Of a DNA stretch of 64,000 bases, positions 23,994 to 32,493 are shown piece by piece. Under the pieces are notes generated by a model. The model did no database searches and was not told the DNA's origin. It worked only from the letters and a program-made list of their open reading frames with translations. Positions within the stretch are counted from its first letter, which is position 1. Each line of letters opens with the position of its first letter. Made by a program: the position numbers and the translations under genes. This DNA is from Betaproteobacteria bacterium (GTDB lineage: Bacteria; Pseudomonadota; Gammaproteobacteria; Burkholderiales; Burkholderiaceae_D): contig JANYFL010000029.1 of the NCBI GenBank assembly GCA_025362735.1, positions 1-64,000 on the forward strand, read 5' to 3'.

Positions 23994-25397
23994 TTGAACA
24001 CATCAGAACAGATCGTGACAAAACAAGCGCCGAACCTCTCTTCGATCAGCCGCGCCAGTTTCTTGCCAGCGAATGCGCTGATCGTGCGTGTGCCGCCCCG
24101 TCGCACAGAAAATCTGCAGGCTGAAGGTGGCATGCAGTATCGCTATTTCGTGCGCGAGGCTGGCCGTGTCACCAGTCAGGGAATCTGTCCCTTGCAAGAA
24201 TTGCCTCGTGTCGCCAATGAAATCGTGTTGTTGCTGGCTGCTGAAGATGTGCTGTTGACCCAGGCGGTGGTTCCGCCTGTTGCAGCCAGCCGTCTGCGCG
24301 AAGCTTTACCCAACTTGATTGAAGATCGCGCGCTGAACGAATCTAGCCGTTTGCATGTTGCTCAACTCAGCAATGCAGTGGTGCCGGGGTCTCAACAAAC
24401 ACTTGCGGTTCTGGATCGCGCATGGCTTGGGCGAGTGATCGAGCGTTTCCAGTTGGCTGGGCATCGAGTTCGATACGTGCTGCCCGAGTCGCTCTGTATT
24501 CCGTTTACGGCGGATGAATGGACGCTGGCTTGTCTTCCTGAAATGGAGGGCACAACCAGCCTTTGTTTGCGTAATGGAGCGGATCGGGCAATGGCGCTTC
24601 TTTCCGATGTCGAAAGCGCCAGCCTGCTGTTACAGGCCCTGATCGAACGGACACAATCCGCTCCATCGGTACTCAAGATTTATGCGGCATCTGAACAAAT
24701 GTCCGAAGCGATAAAGCTGGTGAATGCCTTGCCGCAGGGATTGATTGCGACCCAGATGATCACTGCCGACCCGATCCAGCAGTGGCTGGAGGGTGTTCAT
24801 TCACAAACCAGTTTCGCATTTCACCCGCAGACCTTGCTGCAACATGAATTTGCGCGCTCGTTGTTTGATGCATCCCAATGGCGCACGTGGCGACGTGTGG
24901 TGATATTGATCGCTGCGTTGTTTATGGTTCAGATTATCGGCATGCAGATTCAATGGGCGCAATTGCGTAAGGAACGCAGCGAACTGCGCGAGCAGTCGTC
25001 CAGTCTGCTGAAGACGGCGTTTCCAACCACCACCACGATTCTCGATGCGCCTTTGCAAATGGAGCGCTCGCTCGCGGGTCTTCGCGCTAACGCAGGACAA
25101 AGCGATCCGGGCGACTTCAGCGCTTTGCTTAGCGCAGCGGGACAAATTTTTATCGGTGTACCTGCCAATTCATTTCGTGGCATCGAGTATGGAGCGGATC
25201 AGGCTCGCAGTCTGCGTATACGCCTAACACCAACTGCAGCTGCGGGCAGCGACCAGCAAGCCAATCTGGTTCAGCGTGCCACCGCATCGGGCTACGACTT
25301 GCGTTTTGAAAGTGCAGGCTCACCAGGTTCACCAGTACCCGTCACGAATCCTGGTGAAATCACCGCGTGGCTGCATCCCAAGGGAGCTTCACGATGA
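23994..25397 (+). CDS. gspL: Type II secretion protein GspL
   Basis: 467 residues. An actin-like cytoplasmic part (about 20-290) binds the ATPase GspE; one membrane helix (about 300-318, V-V-I-L-I-A-A-L-F-M-V) leads to a periplasmic ferredoxin-like domain. It starts with TTG one base after the gspK stop. The E-N-L-Q-A-E-G-G-M stretch near residue 40 lies before the conserved core. Position and layout are the usual ones between gspK and gspM. Confidence 0.85.
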   Translation: MNTSEQIVTKQAPNLSSISRASFLPANALIVRVPPRRTENLQAEGGMQYRYFVREAGRVTSQGICPLQELPRVANEIVLLLAAEDVLLTQAVVPPVAASRLREALPNLIEDRALNESSRLHVAQLSNAVVPGSQQTLAVLDRAWLGRVIERFQLAGHRVRYVLPESLCIPFTADEWTLACLPEMEGTTSLCLRNGADRAMALLSDVESASLLLQALIERTQSAPSVLKIYAASEQMSEAIKLVNALPQGLIATQMITADPIQQWLEGVHSQTSFAFHPQTLLQHEFARSLFDASQWRTWRRVVILIAALFMVQIIGMQIQWAQLRKERSELREQSSSLLKTAFPTTTTILDAPLQMERSLAGLRANAGQSDPGDFSALLSAAGQIFIGVPANSFRGIEYGADQARSLRIRLTPTAAAGSDQQANLVQRATASGYDLRFESAGSPGSPVPVTNPGEITAWLHPKGASR

Positions 25398-25939
25398 GCG
25401 GATTGAATGCGGTGATACATTCGATGCAAGCAAGGTGGGCCAGTCGCCAGCCGCGTGAACGTCTGCTGCTCATGACCGGAATGGGTGCGCTGATTCTGAT
25501 CATTGCTTATCTGTCGCTGTGGGAACCGGCTGCTCGCGGCATCCGACAATTAGGGGTCGAACTGCCAATGCTACGCACGCAATATGCCGCAATGCAGGCG
25601 ATGGCACAGGAAGTTGCTCGCTTGCGAGGCCGTCCCTCGTCGGCCAAGCTGCCGCAGTCCGAACAAGTGACCGCCGTACGTCAGTCGCTCGAACGGGTTG
25701 GCCTCAAGGCCAGTGTCGAATCCGCCGGGGACGGTCGTGTACGTATACGCATCGAGGACACGGACTATGCCGCATGGGCTGCGTGGCTGGCGAGCGTGGA
25801 AAATGACTTAGGTGCGCGTACTGCGAAAGCGAGCCTTTCTGCATTGAGCGCCGGTAATGCGGCGGCGGCTTCGGGCCATGTGCGCGTCGAGCTTGTACTT
25901 GATTTTTCCAAACCGGTTTCTGGCGCAAGCAAATCCTGA
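25394..25939 (+). CDS. gspM: Type II secretion protein GspM
   Basis: 181 residues. A short cytoplasmic N-terminus and a membrane helix (about 25-43, L-L-L-M-T-G-M-G-A-L-I-L-I-I) precede a coiled periplasmic segment and a ferredoxin-like domain. GspM pairs with GspL in the inner-membrane platform. The ATG overlaps the gspL stop (ATGA). Confidence 0.87.
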   Translation: MSGLNAVIHSMQARWASRQPRERLLLMTGMGALILIIAYLSLWEPAARGIRQLGVELPMLRTQYAAMQAMAQEVARLRGRPSSAKLPQSEQVTAVRQSLERVGLKASVESAGDGRVRIRIEDTDYAAWAAWLASVENDLGARTAKASLSALSAGNAAAASGHVRVELVLDFSKPVSGASKS

Positions 25940-25940
25940 C

Positions 25941-26843
25941 ATGCCTGCCTTGGCCATGCATCCACTTCAGCCATCATCCAGTCGGGGCGAAACTCGCGGA
26001 TTGCAAGCTGCTATTCCTGGTGCCACAAAAGTTTGGATTGGAGCTGCCGCCTTGCTGGTGGTGCTACTAACCCTGCTGATCTTGTTCCCCGCGAACTGGC
26101 TGGCCTCCTGGATAGCCCAGCGCAGTGATGGCCGCATCATCCTGGCGGATGCACAAGGCACCCTTTGGCGCGGCAGTGCCGTGCTTGGATTTGCAGAGCC
26201 GGGCAATGGGCCGCTTGCTAACCGTGCGTTGGCTTTGCCTGGAAGAGTCGAATGGCAGGTCAATCCCATATTTCGATCCAGTCCGGAATCAAGCGTTCCT
26301 GGTCTTGCGATCTGGTTGCAACATGATGGTGTGCTGACACAACCGCTGCAATTGCAACTGGGGATGTCGAGCTTTTCAGTCAGTTCTGGTCAGGCCAACT
26401 TGCCGTTGGCATTGAGTCGTCTGGCTGGTGCACCGATGAATACCTTGCGACTGCAGGGCTCGGCGCAGTTGCAATGGAATCACTTTACGATCTCGTCGGG
26501 TAAAGCAACGCCAGGCGATGTTGCAGCAGGTACGATTCAACTCATCGACGTCAGCTCTGCGATCAATGCAGCCATTGCCTCTGTACGGCCCTTGGGTACT
26601 TATCGCATGAACTGGCAAGCGGATTCCTTGGGGCGTCTTCAGTATCAAGTGCTGACGGTGAACGGGCCATTGATGATCGATGGACAGGGGTCAAGTGCAG
26701 CTGGCTTTTCGGGACGCGCCATGATTGCACCCGGCACCCCGGTCATCACGGTCCAGCGCTTGCAACCGCTATTGAATGTGCTCGGTCGCCGCGCGAATGA
26801 TGCTGGAAATGAACAAACGGTCACGATCCGAATTGGAAGTTAG
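25941..26843 (+). CDS. gspN: Type II secretion protein GspN
   Basis: 300 residues. One N-terminal membrane helix (about 33-55) is followed by a large periplasmic beta-rich domain. The A-D-A-Q-G-T-L-W-R-G-S-A block near residue 70 is the GspN hallmark. GspN is an accessory subunit absent from many T2SS. The ATG is one base after the gspM stop. Confidence 0.85.
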   Translation: MPALAMHPLQPSSSRGETRGLQAAIPGATKVWIGAAALLVVLLTLLILFPANWLASWIAQRSDGRIILADAQGTLWRGSAVLGFAEPGNGPLANRALALPGRVEWQVNPIFRSSPESSVPGLAIWLQHDGVLTQPLQLQLGMSSFSVSSGQANLPLALSRLAGAPMNTLRLQGSAQLQWNHFTISSGKATPGDVAAGTIQLIDVSSAINAAIASVRPLGTYRMNWQADSLGRLQYQVLTVNGPLMIDGQGSSAAGFSGRAMIAPGTPVITVQRLQPLLNVLGRRANDAGNEQTVTIRIGS

Positions 26844-26868
26844 ATAGAACAAAGTCATCAGGATTCTT

Positions 26869-29025
26869 ATGCAAACCAAACCAACCCAATCCAGACTGTT
26901 CCATGTGACCATGGCACTGACCTTGATGTTCGCGACAGAGCACGCCCTCGCGCAGCCTGGTTCGAAATCAGTACGGCCAGCCAATGCGGCCAACACAGCC
27001 AACACCAACAATGGCGACGTGGTTTCGCTCAATTTTGTCAATGCCGATATCGAAGCGGTGATGCGCGCAGTGGGGCAATTCCTGAAAAAGGATTTCCTGG
27101 TCGATCCCCGCGTCAAGGGCACGATTACGCTGACCACTGACAAGCCGGTCACCCGTGCCGAGGCCTATGGCATGGTGCTGACCGCGTTGCGTTTCCAGGG
27201 CTTCGCTGTGGTTGAGAACGGCGGCGTTGCCAAGGTGCTGCCGGAAGCCGATGCCAAGTTCGCCGGTGGTCCGATCCAGATTTCCAGTGGCACCGCACGC
27301 AGTGATGGCATTCGTGGCGACCAGATTGTTACGCAAATTTTCCGGCTTAACTACGAATCGGCCAGCAACATGGTCAACATGCTGCGCCCACTGGTGACCG
27401 CCAATAACCCGATCACGGTTAACCCCGGCAACAACTCACTGGTCATCACTGACTATGCAGAGAACCTGCAACGCCTCGGCAAGATCATCGCAGCGGTCGA
27501 TACGCCCGCGTCGAGCGAGACGGATATTTTCGTACTCAAAAATGCGCTCGCTGTGGACCTCGCACCGCTGCTGCAACGTCTGCTTGAACCGGCTGCAGGT
27601 GGAGCGGTGGATGCGGGGCAGCGCGTGACTGTATTGCCCGAACCACGTACCAATACCTTGTTGCTGCGAGCGACCAGTCCGGCTCGCCTGAACTATGCGC
27701 GAGGCTTGATTGAAAAGCTCGATGTGCCCACCGCATCGGCTGGCAACATTCACATCGTCTATCTGAAAAACGCAGACTCCACCAAGCTCGCACAAACCTT
27801 GCGATCCATCATGTCGGGTGATACCTCTGCACCCACCACTACTCCATTCAGCGGAAGCTCCGGGATGAGTACCGGCACCCAGGGTCTGGGTACGAACCAG
27901 TTGTCATCTGCCCCGTCCGGTGTGCCGAATGCTCAAGGCTCCAGTTCTTCAACGCTGGCGAATCCCTTTGCATCGAGTTCATCGTCGTCGCTTAGCGGCG
28001 GTGGTTTCATTCAGGCAGACGCAGCCACGAATGCATTGATCATCACTGCAGCCGAACCGCTTTACCGTAACCTACGTTCCATCATCGACAGCCTGGACGT
28101 GCGCCGTTCGCAAGTCTTTGTCGAAAGTCTGATTGTAGAAGTGACCGCAGAAAAGGCCGCCGAATTTGGTGTGCAATGGCAAGACCTCACAGGCATTAAT
28201 AAAAGTGGTACCAATGTCATCGGCGGCACCAACTTTGGCGGTACGGGCACCAACATCATCGGTGGTGCGAGCAATATTGCGAGCCTGGGTCAGGGGCTGA
28301 ATATCGGCATCGTCAAAGGCCAGATCAATATTCCGGGCATCGGCACGGTAACCAATCTTGGTTTTCTGGCGCGTGCGCTTGAAACCGATTCCAACGCCAA
28401 TATTCTTTCCACGCCGAATCTGCTGACCCTCGACAACGAAGAGGCCAGCATCATCGTCGGTCAGCAGATTCCCTTCGTCACCGGTCAGTATGCGCAGACC
28501 GGCACATCGAGTTCGGTCACGCCATTCCAGACCATACAACGTCAGGACGTGGGCCTGTCACTCAAGATCAGGCCACAGATTTCCGATGGTGGCACGGTCA
28601 AGATGCAGATCTATCAGGAAGTATCTAGTGTCGTGAATACCGGCACCACGTCCACCGTAGGCCCGACGACCAACAAGCGCGCGATCCAGACTTCGATCCA
28701 GGTCGATGACGGTCAGATCATCGTGTTGGGTGGGCTGATCCAGGACAGCGTCGAGAATGGGAATAGCCAGGTGCCACTACTCGGCAACATTCCGGTGCTG
28801 GGCAACCTGTTCAAGTACCAAACGCGCAATCGCAAGAAAACCAATCTGATGGTGTTCTTGCGGCCTTATGTGGTGCGCGATGAAAATAATCCGATCTTCA
28901 ACGCCAAATATGATCAGATGCGCAAATTGCAAATCGAAGCACAGCCAGAGAAGGGCAGCTTGTTGCCGGACATGCCGGGATCGGTGTTGCCAGAGCGGGT
29001 GAATAAAGGTGTATCTGAGAAATAA
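26869..29025 (+). CDS. gspD: Type II secretion secretin GspD
   Basis: 718 residues. Outer-membrane gate of the T2SS. A signal peptide (about 1-29) is followed by N0 (V-S-L-N-F-V-N-A-D-I-E-A-V-M-R-A-V), three N1-N3 repeats and the secretin core with V-P-L-L-G-N-I-P-V-L-G-N-L-F. A Ser/Gly-rich linker near 320-375 sits in the N3 region, a common place for insertions. It ends in a helical S-domain-like tail, so it may need a pilotin. It follows gspN by 25 bases. Confidence 0.93.
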   Translation: MQTKPTQSRLFHVTMALTLMFATEHALAQPGSKSVRPANAANTANTNNGDVVSLNFVNADIEAVMRAVGQFLKKDFLVDPRVKGTITLTTDKPVTRAEAYGMVLTALRFQGFAVVENGGVAKVLPEADAKFAGGPIQISSGTARSDGIRGDQIVTQIFRLNYESASNMVNMLRPLVTANNPITVNPGNNSLVITDYAENLQRLGKIIAAVDTPASSETDIFVLKNALAVDLAPLLQRLLEPAAGGAVDAGQRVTVLPEPRTNTLLLRATSPARLNYARGLIEKLDVPTASAGNIHIVYLKNADSTKLAQTLRSIMSGDTSAPTTTPFSGSSGMSTGTQGLGTNQLSSAPSGVPNAQGSSSSTLANPFASSSSSSLSGGGFIQADAATNALIITAAEPLYRNLRSIIDSLDVRRSQVFVESLIVEVTAEKAAEFGVQWQDLTGINKSGTNVIGGTNFGGTGTNIIGGASNIASLGQGLNIGIVKGQINIPGIGTVTNLGFLARALETDSNANILSTPNLLTLDNEEASIIVGQQIPFVTGQYAQTGTSSSVTPFQTIQRQDVGLSLKIRPQISDGGTVKMQIYQEVSSVVNTGTTSTVGPTTNKRAIQTSIQVDDGQIIVLGGLIQDSVENGNSQVPLLGNIPVLGNLFKYQTRNRKKTNLMVFLRPYVVRDENNPIFNAKYDQMRKLQIEAQPEKGSLLPDMPGSVLPERVNKGVSEK

Positions 29026-29048
29026 CCTTAACTAAAGCATAAGAACCA

Positions 29049-29456
29049 ATGGTGAGCGACGCAGAAGTATGGGAAGAACATCTGGTGCTATATCGCGAAG
29101 CAGATGTTCTCTATCGTGAAGGGAAAATCAAGTTGGCGCTCAAATACTTTCGAAGGGCATTGAACTTGGCACCGGCTGATGTTGATACATTATGGGCGCT
29201 AGGAAATTGTTATGGCGAACTGCGTAAACCTAGAAAAGCTGAATTGTTTTTTCGCCGGGCTCGTGCTTACGCTCGCTTGGACCAACGTGGAGACCTTCTA
29301 TATAACATTGGCAATGCGCTCTTTGATCAAGGTTGTCTGCGGGCGGCGCTTCAGTTATATGCTCGTGTTCCCCGGAGTGCAAATTCATTTTTGCTGGCAC
29401 AGCGAAATTATCGGGCAGCGATCCGTAAACTGACCAAGATTTCTTCTGCTGCTTAA
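29049..29456 (+). CDS. Small TPR-repeat protein between gspD and gspE
   Basis: 135 residues. No signal peptide. About two to three tetratricopeptide repeats are visible: L-Y-R-E-G-K-I-K-L-A-L-K-Y-F-R-R-A-L-N-L-A-P, then T-L-W-A-L-G-N-C-Y-G-E-L and L-Y-N-I-G-N-A-L-F-D-Q-G. TPR proteins act as protein-binding scaffolds or chaperones. It lies inside the gsp operon with only 23 and 21 bases to its neighbours, so it is probably cotranscribed. I do not know it as a standard gsp gene; a chaperone or assembly role is speculation. Confidence 0.75.
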   Translation: MVSDAEVWEEHLVLYREADVLYREGKIKLALKYFRRALNLAPADVDTLWALGNCYGELRKPRKAELFFRRARAYARLDQRGDLLYNIGNALFDQGCLRAALQLYARVPRSANSFLLAQRNYRAAIRKLTKISSAA

Positions 29457-29477
29457 TTTTCCATATCAGTCACAAGT

Positions 29478-30947
29478 ATGACTACCACTCCTTCTATCAG
29501 CAATATCGCCACCCGCGAAGTTCCTTATACCTTCGCACGTGACCACCATGTTCTGGTGGGTCAGGCGGATGGAGCCGTCCATAAAGTCTGGTTCAGTGAA
29601 GCCACACCTGTGCTTGCCATTGCGGAACTGCAGCGTGCATTGGGAATGATTCGTCTTGAACGCGTTGGCAAGACTGAACTCGAGCAGGCCATCTCACAAG
29701 CCTATGCACGGCAGGATGGTTCGACTTCAGCCATGGCGATGGTTGCCAGCGAAGTCGAAGGTTTACTCGATCTCTCGCAACTGATGCAGGACGTGCCCGA
29801 GCTTGAAGACCTGCTCGAAGCCGAAGACGATGCACCAATCATTCGTCTGATTAATGCGCTGTTGACCCAGGCCGCGCGCGAAGGCGCGTCGGACATTCAT
29901 CTCGAACCCTTTGAGACCGAGTCGGTTGTGCGTTTCCGTGTTGATGGCACGCTGCGCGATGTCGTGCGGCCGCGCCGTCAATTGCATGCAGCGCTGATTT
30001 CACGCATCAAGATCATGGCGAATCTCGACATTGCCGAAAAGCGCTTGCCGCAGGATGGTCGCATCGCATTGCGTGTTGCAGGTCGCCCGGTCGATGTGCG
30101 CGTCTCTACGCTACCAGTCGGCAACAGTGCCTCGCAACCGGAACGTGCAGTGTTGCGCTTGCTCGACAAGGAAGCAGGTCGCCTCAATCTCACCGGCCTT
30201 GGCATGGACACAGCCACGCTTGCCTCCTTCGATCAACTGATCAAGCAGCCACACGGCATTGTGCTCGTTACAGGCCCGACCGGTTCAGGCAAGACCACGA
30301 CACTCTATGCTGCATTGTCGCGTCTTGATGCAGGCACAACCAACATTCTCACCGTCGAAGACCCGATCGAATACGAATTGCAAGGCATCGGTCAGACCCA
30401 GGTCAACGCCCGCATCGGCATGAGCTTTGCCGCCGCACTGCGCGCCATTCTGCGACAAGACCCGGACGTCATCATGATCGGCGAAATCCGTGATCTCGAA
30501 ACCGCACAGATCGCCGTGCAGGCCAGTCTCACCGGCCACCTTGTATTGGCGACCCTGCATACCAACGACGCCGTCTCTGCGGTTACGCGTTTGGCCGATA
30601 TGGGCGTCGAACCTTTCCTGCTGTCGTCGAGTTTTCTCGGCGTCGTTGCACAACGACTGGTGCGCAAGCTTTGCCCCGAATGCAAGCGTGTCGATACGCA
30701 TGGGGAATATCACCCCGTTGGCTGCGCGGCCTGTGGTCAAACCGGTTATCAGGGACGTACTGGCATTTACGAATTGATGACCGTCAATGAAATCCTGCGG
30801 AACAAGATTCATGATCAGTCTGGTGAGCCTGCATTACGTGAAGCGGCGAAGTCGGCAGGCATGAAGAACCTGCGTGAGGATGGAGAGCGGTGGATTGCTG
30901 CAGGGCTGACTTCGCGTGAGGAAGTGGTACGGGTGACACGGGATTAG
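29478..30947 (+). CDS. gspE: Type II secretion ATPase GspE
   Basis: 489 residues. Cytoplasmic hexameric ATPase that drives the pseudopilus. Visible motifs are Walker A G-P-T-G-S-G-K-T (266-273), the Asp box V-E-D-P-I-E (293-298), Walker B V-I-M-I-G-E-I-R-D (331-339), the His box L-H-T-N-D-A (360-365) and the zinc tetracysteine motif (C399, C402, C416, C419). The usual next gene, gspF, is pushed 1.5 kb downstream by four unrelated genes. Confidence 0.95.
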   Translation: MTTTPSISNIATREVPYTFARDHHVLVGQADGAVHKVWFSEATPVLAIAELQRALGMIRLERVGKTELEQAISQAYARQDGSTSAMAMVASEVEGLLDLSQLMQDVPELEDLLEAEDDAPIIRLINALLTQAAREGASDIHLEPFETESVVRFRVDGTLRDVVRPRRQLHAALISRIKIMANLDIAEKRLPQDGRIALRVAGRPVDVRVSTLPVGNSASQPERAVLRLLDKEAGRLNLTGLGMDTATLASFDQLIKQPHGIVLVTGPTGSGKTTTLYAALSRLDAGTTNILTVEDPIEYELQGIGQTQVNARIGMSFAAALRAILRQDPDVIMIGEIRDLETAQIAVQASLTGHLVLATLHTNDAVSAVTRLADMGVEPFLLSSSFLGVVAQRLVRKLCPECKRVDTHGEYHPVGCAACGQTGYQGRTGIYELMTVNEILRNKIHDQSGEPALREAAKSAGMKNLREDGERWIAAGLTSREEVVRVTRD

Positions 30948-30987
30948 TTGTTTTAAATTTCAAAGAGAATTTTTTACGGAGAAAAAT

Positions 30988-31383
30988 ATGTGCTATTTTT
31001 ATTCTTTTATTACGACGGTAATTCTCTTTTTTTCATCTGTAGTTAAGGCAGAAACTCTAATAATTTCTCCATTTGAATCGCCAAAATACTCAGGTGTAAT
31101 TTCAAAGAAAGCACTCACGCTTTCCGGTGAAATTAAAACTGTACCTATGGGTGGAGCAACGGTGCTTCTGGCTACTCCAAGTATGGGACAAATAATAATT
31201 GGAAAATATTTAAGCCTGCCAAGTGACATCGCACAGCGACTTACTGATTTTGAGAAAAACAAAACTTCGGTAACGGTTACTGGTTCCGTAGTTACGATCT
31301 GCTCCGATAAAGAGATTGAGCAAGGAACTGTTGGTTGCAGAATGTTTGATACAACCAAACCAATTTCCGTAAAAGTTTATTGA
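30988..31383 (+). CDS. Hypothetical exported protein, AT-rich
   Basis: 131 residues. A signal peptide (about 1-22, ending V-V-K-A) suggests a periplasmic product; the rest is strand-rich with two Cys (C-S-D-K and G-C-R-M-F) that could form a disulphide. No family recognised. Codons are strikingly A/T-rich compared with gspE before it and gspF after it, a sign of recent transfer. A ribosome-binding site (ACGGAG) precedes the ATG. Confidence 0.65.
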   Translation: MCYFYSFITTVILFFSSVVKAETLIISPFESPKYSGVISKKALTLSGEIKTVPMGGATVLLATPSMGQIIIGKYLSLPSDIAQRLTDFEKNKTSVTVTGSVVTICSDKEIEQGTVGCRMFDTTKPISVKVY

Positions 31384-31394
31384 CTTAGATTCAT

Positions 31395-31730
31395 ATGAAT
31401 TTTGAAAAACTTCAGGGGGCTATTGGTACCCGGCTTCGGCTTAATCCTTTGCCAAATAGATTTACTGATGAAGGCTTTCCGCTCGATAAGCTTGATGATA
31501 TTTGGATTCTGGAAATGGTAAATCGTAAGGCGGGACTTGTGCTCCGTAATATTCATACGGACCATATACTCGAATTAGGTTTGGATCATGTTCATCATTT
31601 CGTAACTGATCCACAAAGCGAAATTGATGGCTCAAAACATGGTTTTCTATTACTTAATGTGGAAATTAATATTTGTAGGGAACGCATAGAAATATTTCCT
31701 TTTTCTCGCCCACCTCATGCATTCACATGA
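31395..31730 (+). CDS. Hypothetical cytoplasmic protein, AT-rich
   Basis: 111 residues without signal peptide or membrane segment. It contains L-D-D-I-W-I-L-E-M-V-N-R-K-A-G-L-V-L-R-N, followed by a His-rich stretch (I-H-T-D-H-I-L-E-L-G-L-D-H-V-H-H-F). Family not recognised. It shares the A/T-rich codon use of the gene before it, 12 bases upstream, so the two probably arrived together. Could be the immunity or partner protein of the exported protein, but there is no direct evidence. Confidence 0.6.
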   Translation: MNFEKLQGAIGTRLRLNPLPNRFTDEGFPLDKLDDIWILEMVNRKAGLVLRNIHTDHILELGLDHVHHFVTDPQSEIDGSKHGFLLLNVEINICRERIEIFPFSRPPHAFT

Positions 31731-31793
31731 CACTTCGCTAACCAGTCCTACGAAAATCTGAATGCAACAGTCGAAGCAAACCAAGGAGCGAAC

Positions 31794-32138
31794 ATGAATT
31801 ACACCGGTAGCTGTCATTGTGGAAAAATTGCTTTTGATGTTGAAGGTGAGGTGAATGAAGTCATTGAATGCAACTGTTCGTATTGTCGGCGCAAGGGTAG
31901 CTTGCTCTGGTTCGTCAAGCGTGATCTCTTGCAGCTCAAGACACCGGAAACCAACCTGAGCAAATACCAGTTCAACAAACACGTCATCAATCATTACTTC
32001 TGTTCGACCTGTGGTTGTGCGCCATTTGGCGAAGGCGTTGATGCGATGGCCGGAATGGCTGCGGTGAACGTGCGTTGCCTGGAAGGCATCGAGCCATCGA
32101 CTTTGAAGATTAATCAATACGATGGTCGTAGCAAATAA
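31794..32138 (+). CDS. GFA/CENP-V family zinc protein
   Basis: 114 residues. The zinc-binding pattern of the glutathione-dependent formaldehyde-activating enzyme family is clear: G-S-C-H-C-G at the start, E-C-N-C-S-Y-C-R-R-K-G in the middle and F-C-S-T-C-G-C near residue 78. Family members bind zinc or glutathione, and the function of most is unproven. Base composition is closer to the host than in the two preceding genes. It is one of four genes separating gspE from gspF. Confidence 0.85.
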   Translation: MNYTGSCHCGKIAFDVEGEVNEVIECNCSYCRRKGSLLWFVKRDLLQLKTPETNLSKYQFNKHVINHYFCSTCGCAPFGEGVDAMAGMAAVNVRCLEGIEPSTLKINQYDGRSK

Positions 32139-32139
32139 A

Positions 32140-32475
32140 ATGAGTCTGGACCAAACTGACGCATGGTTTACGTCCATCGTTAATGCGCTCGCCCATACAA
32201 AGGGAGTCACGGTTGGATCGGGCAAGAAGGGTTTTGGCTCGTCCGCGCTTCAGGTCGATGGGAAAATTTTTGCGATGGTTTCGTCTAATGGAAGTTTTGT
32301 TGTAAAACTTCCGAAGGACCGTGTGGAATTATTGGTGTCGTCTGGCGCAGGACAACGTTTCGATCCAGGGCATGGACGCTTGATGAAAGAATGGCTGCTC
32401 GTCGAAACTGCTTCACAGGAAGAATGGCTTTCACTAGCCCAGGAAGCCATGCGGTTTGTTGGTCAAAACGCGTAA
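32140..32475 (+). CDS. TfoX N-terminal/MmcQ-YjbR-like small protein
   Basis: About 111 residues. The core G-K-I-F-A-M-V-S-S-N-G-S-F-V-V-K-L-P-K-D-R-V and R-F-D-P-G-H-G-R-L-M-K-E-W-L resembles the TfoX N-terminal/MmcQ fold, found in stand-alone proteins of unclear role as well as in the competence regulator TfoX. The start was set at the ATG right after the stop of the GFA gene; a start 18 bases upstream is also possible. Regulation of competence is not implied. Confidence 0.72.
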   Translation: MSLDQTDAWFTSIVNALAHTKGVTVGSGKKGFGSSALQVDGKIFAMVSSNGSFVVKLPKDRVELLVSSGAGQRFDPGHGRLMKEWLLVETASQEEWLSLAQEAMRFVGQNA

Positions 32476-32493
32476 TCGATAAAAGACGAAACC

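Noticed and set aside
31794-32138. GFA-family gene as evidence of formaldehyde metabolism
   Set aside because: Most members of this zinc family have no proven formaldehyde role and no formaldehyde dehydrogenase gene lies nearby.
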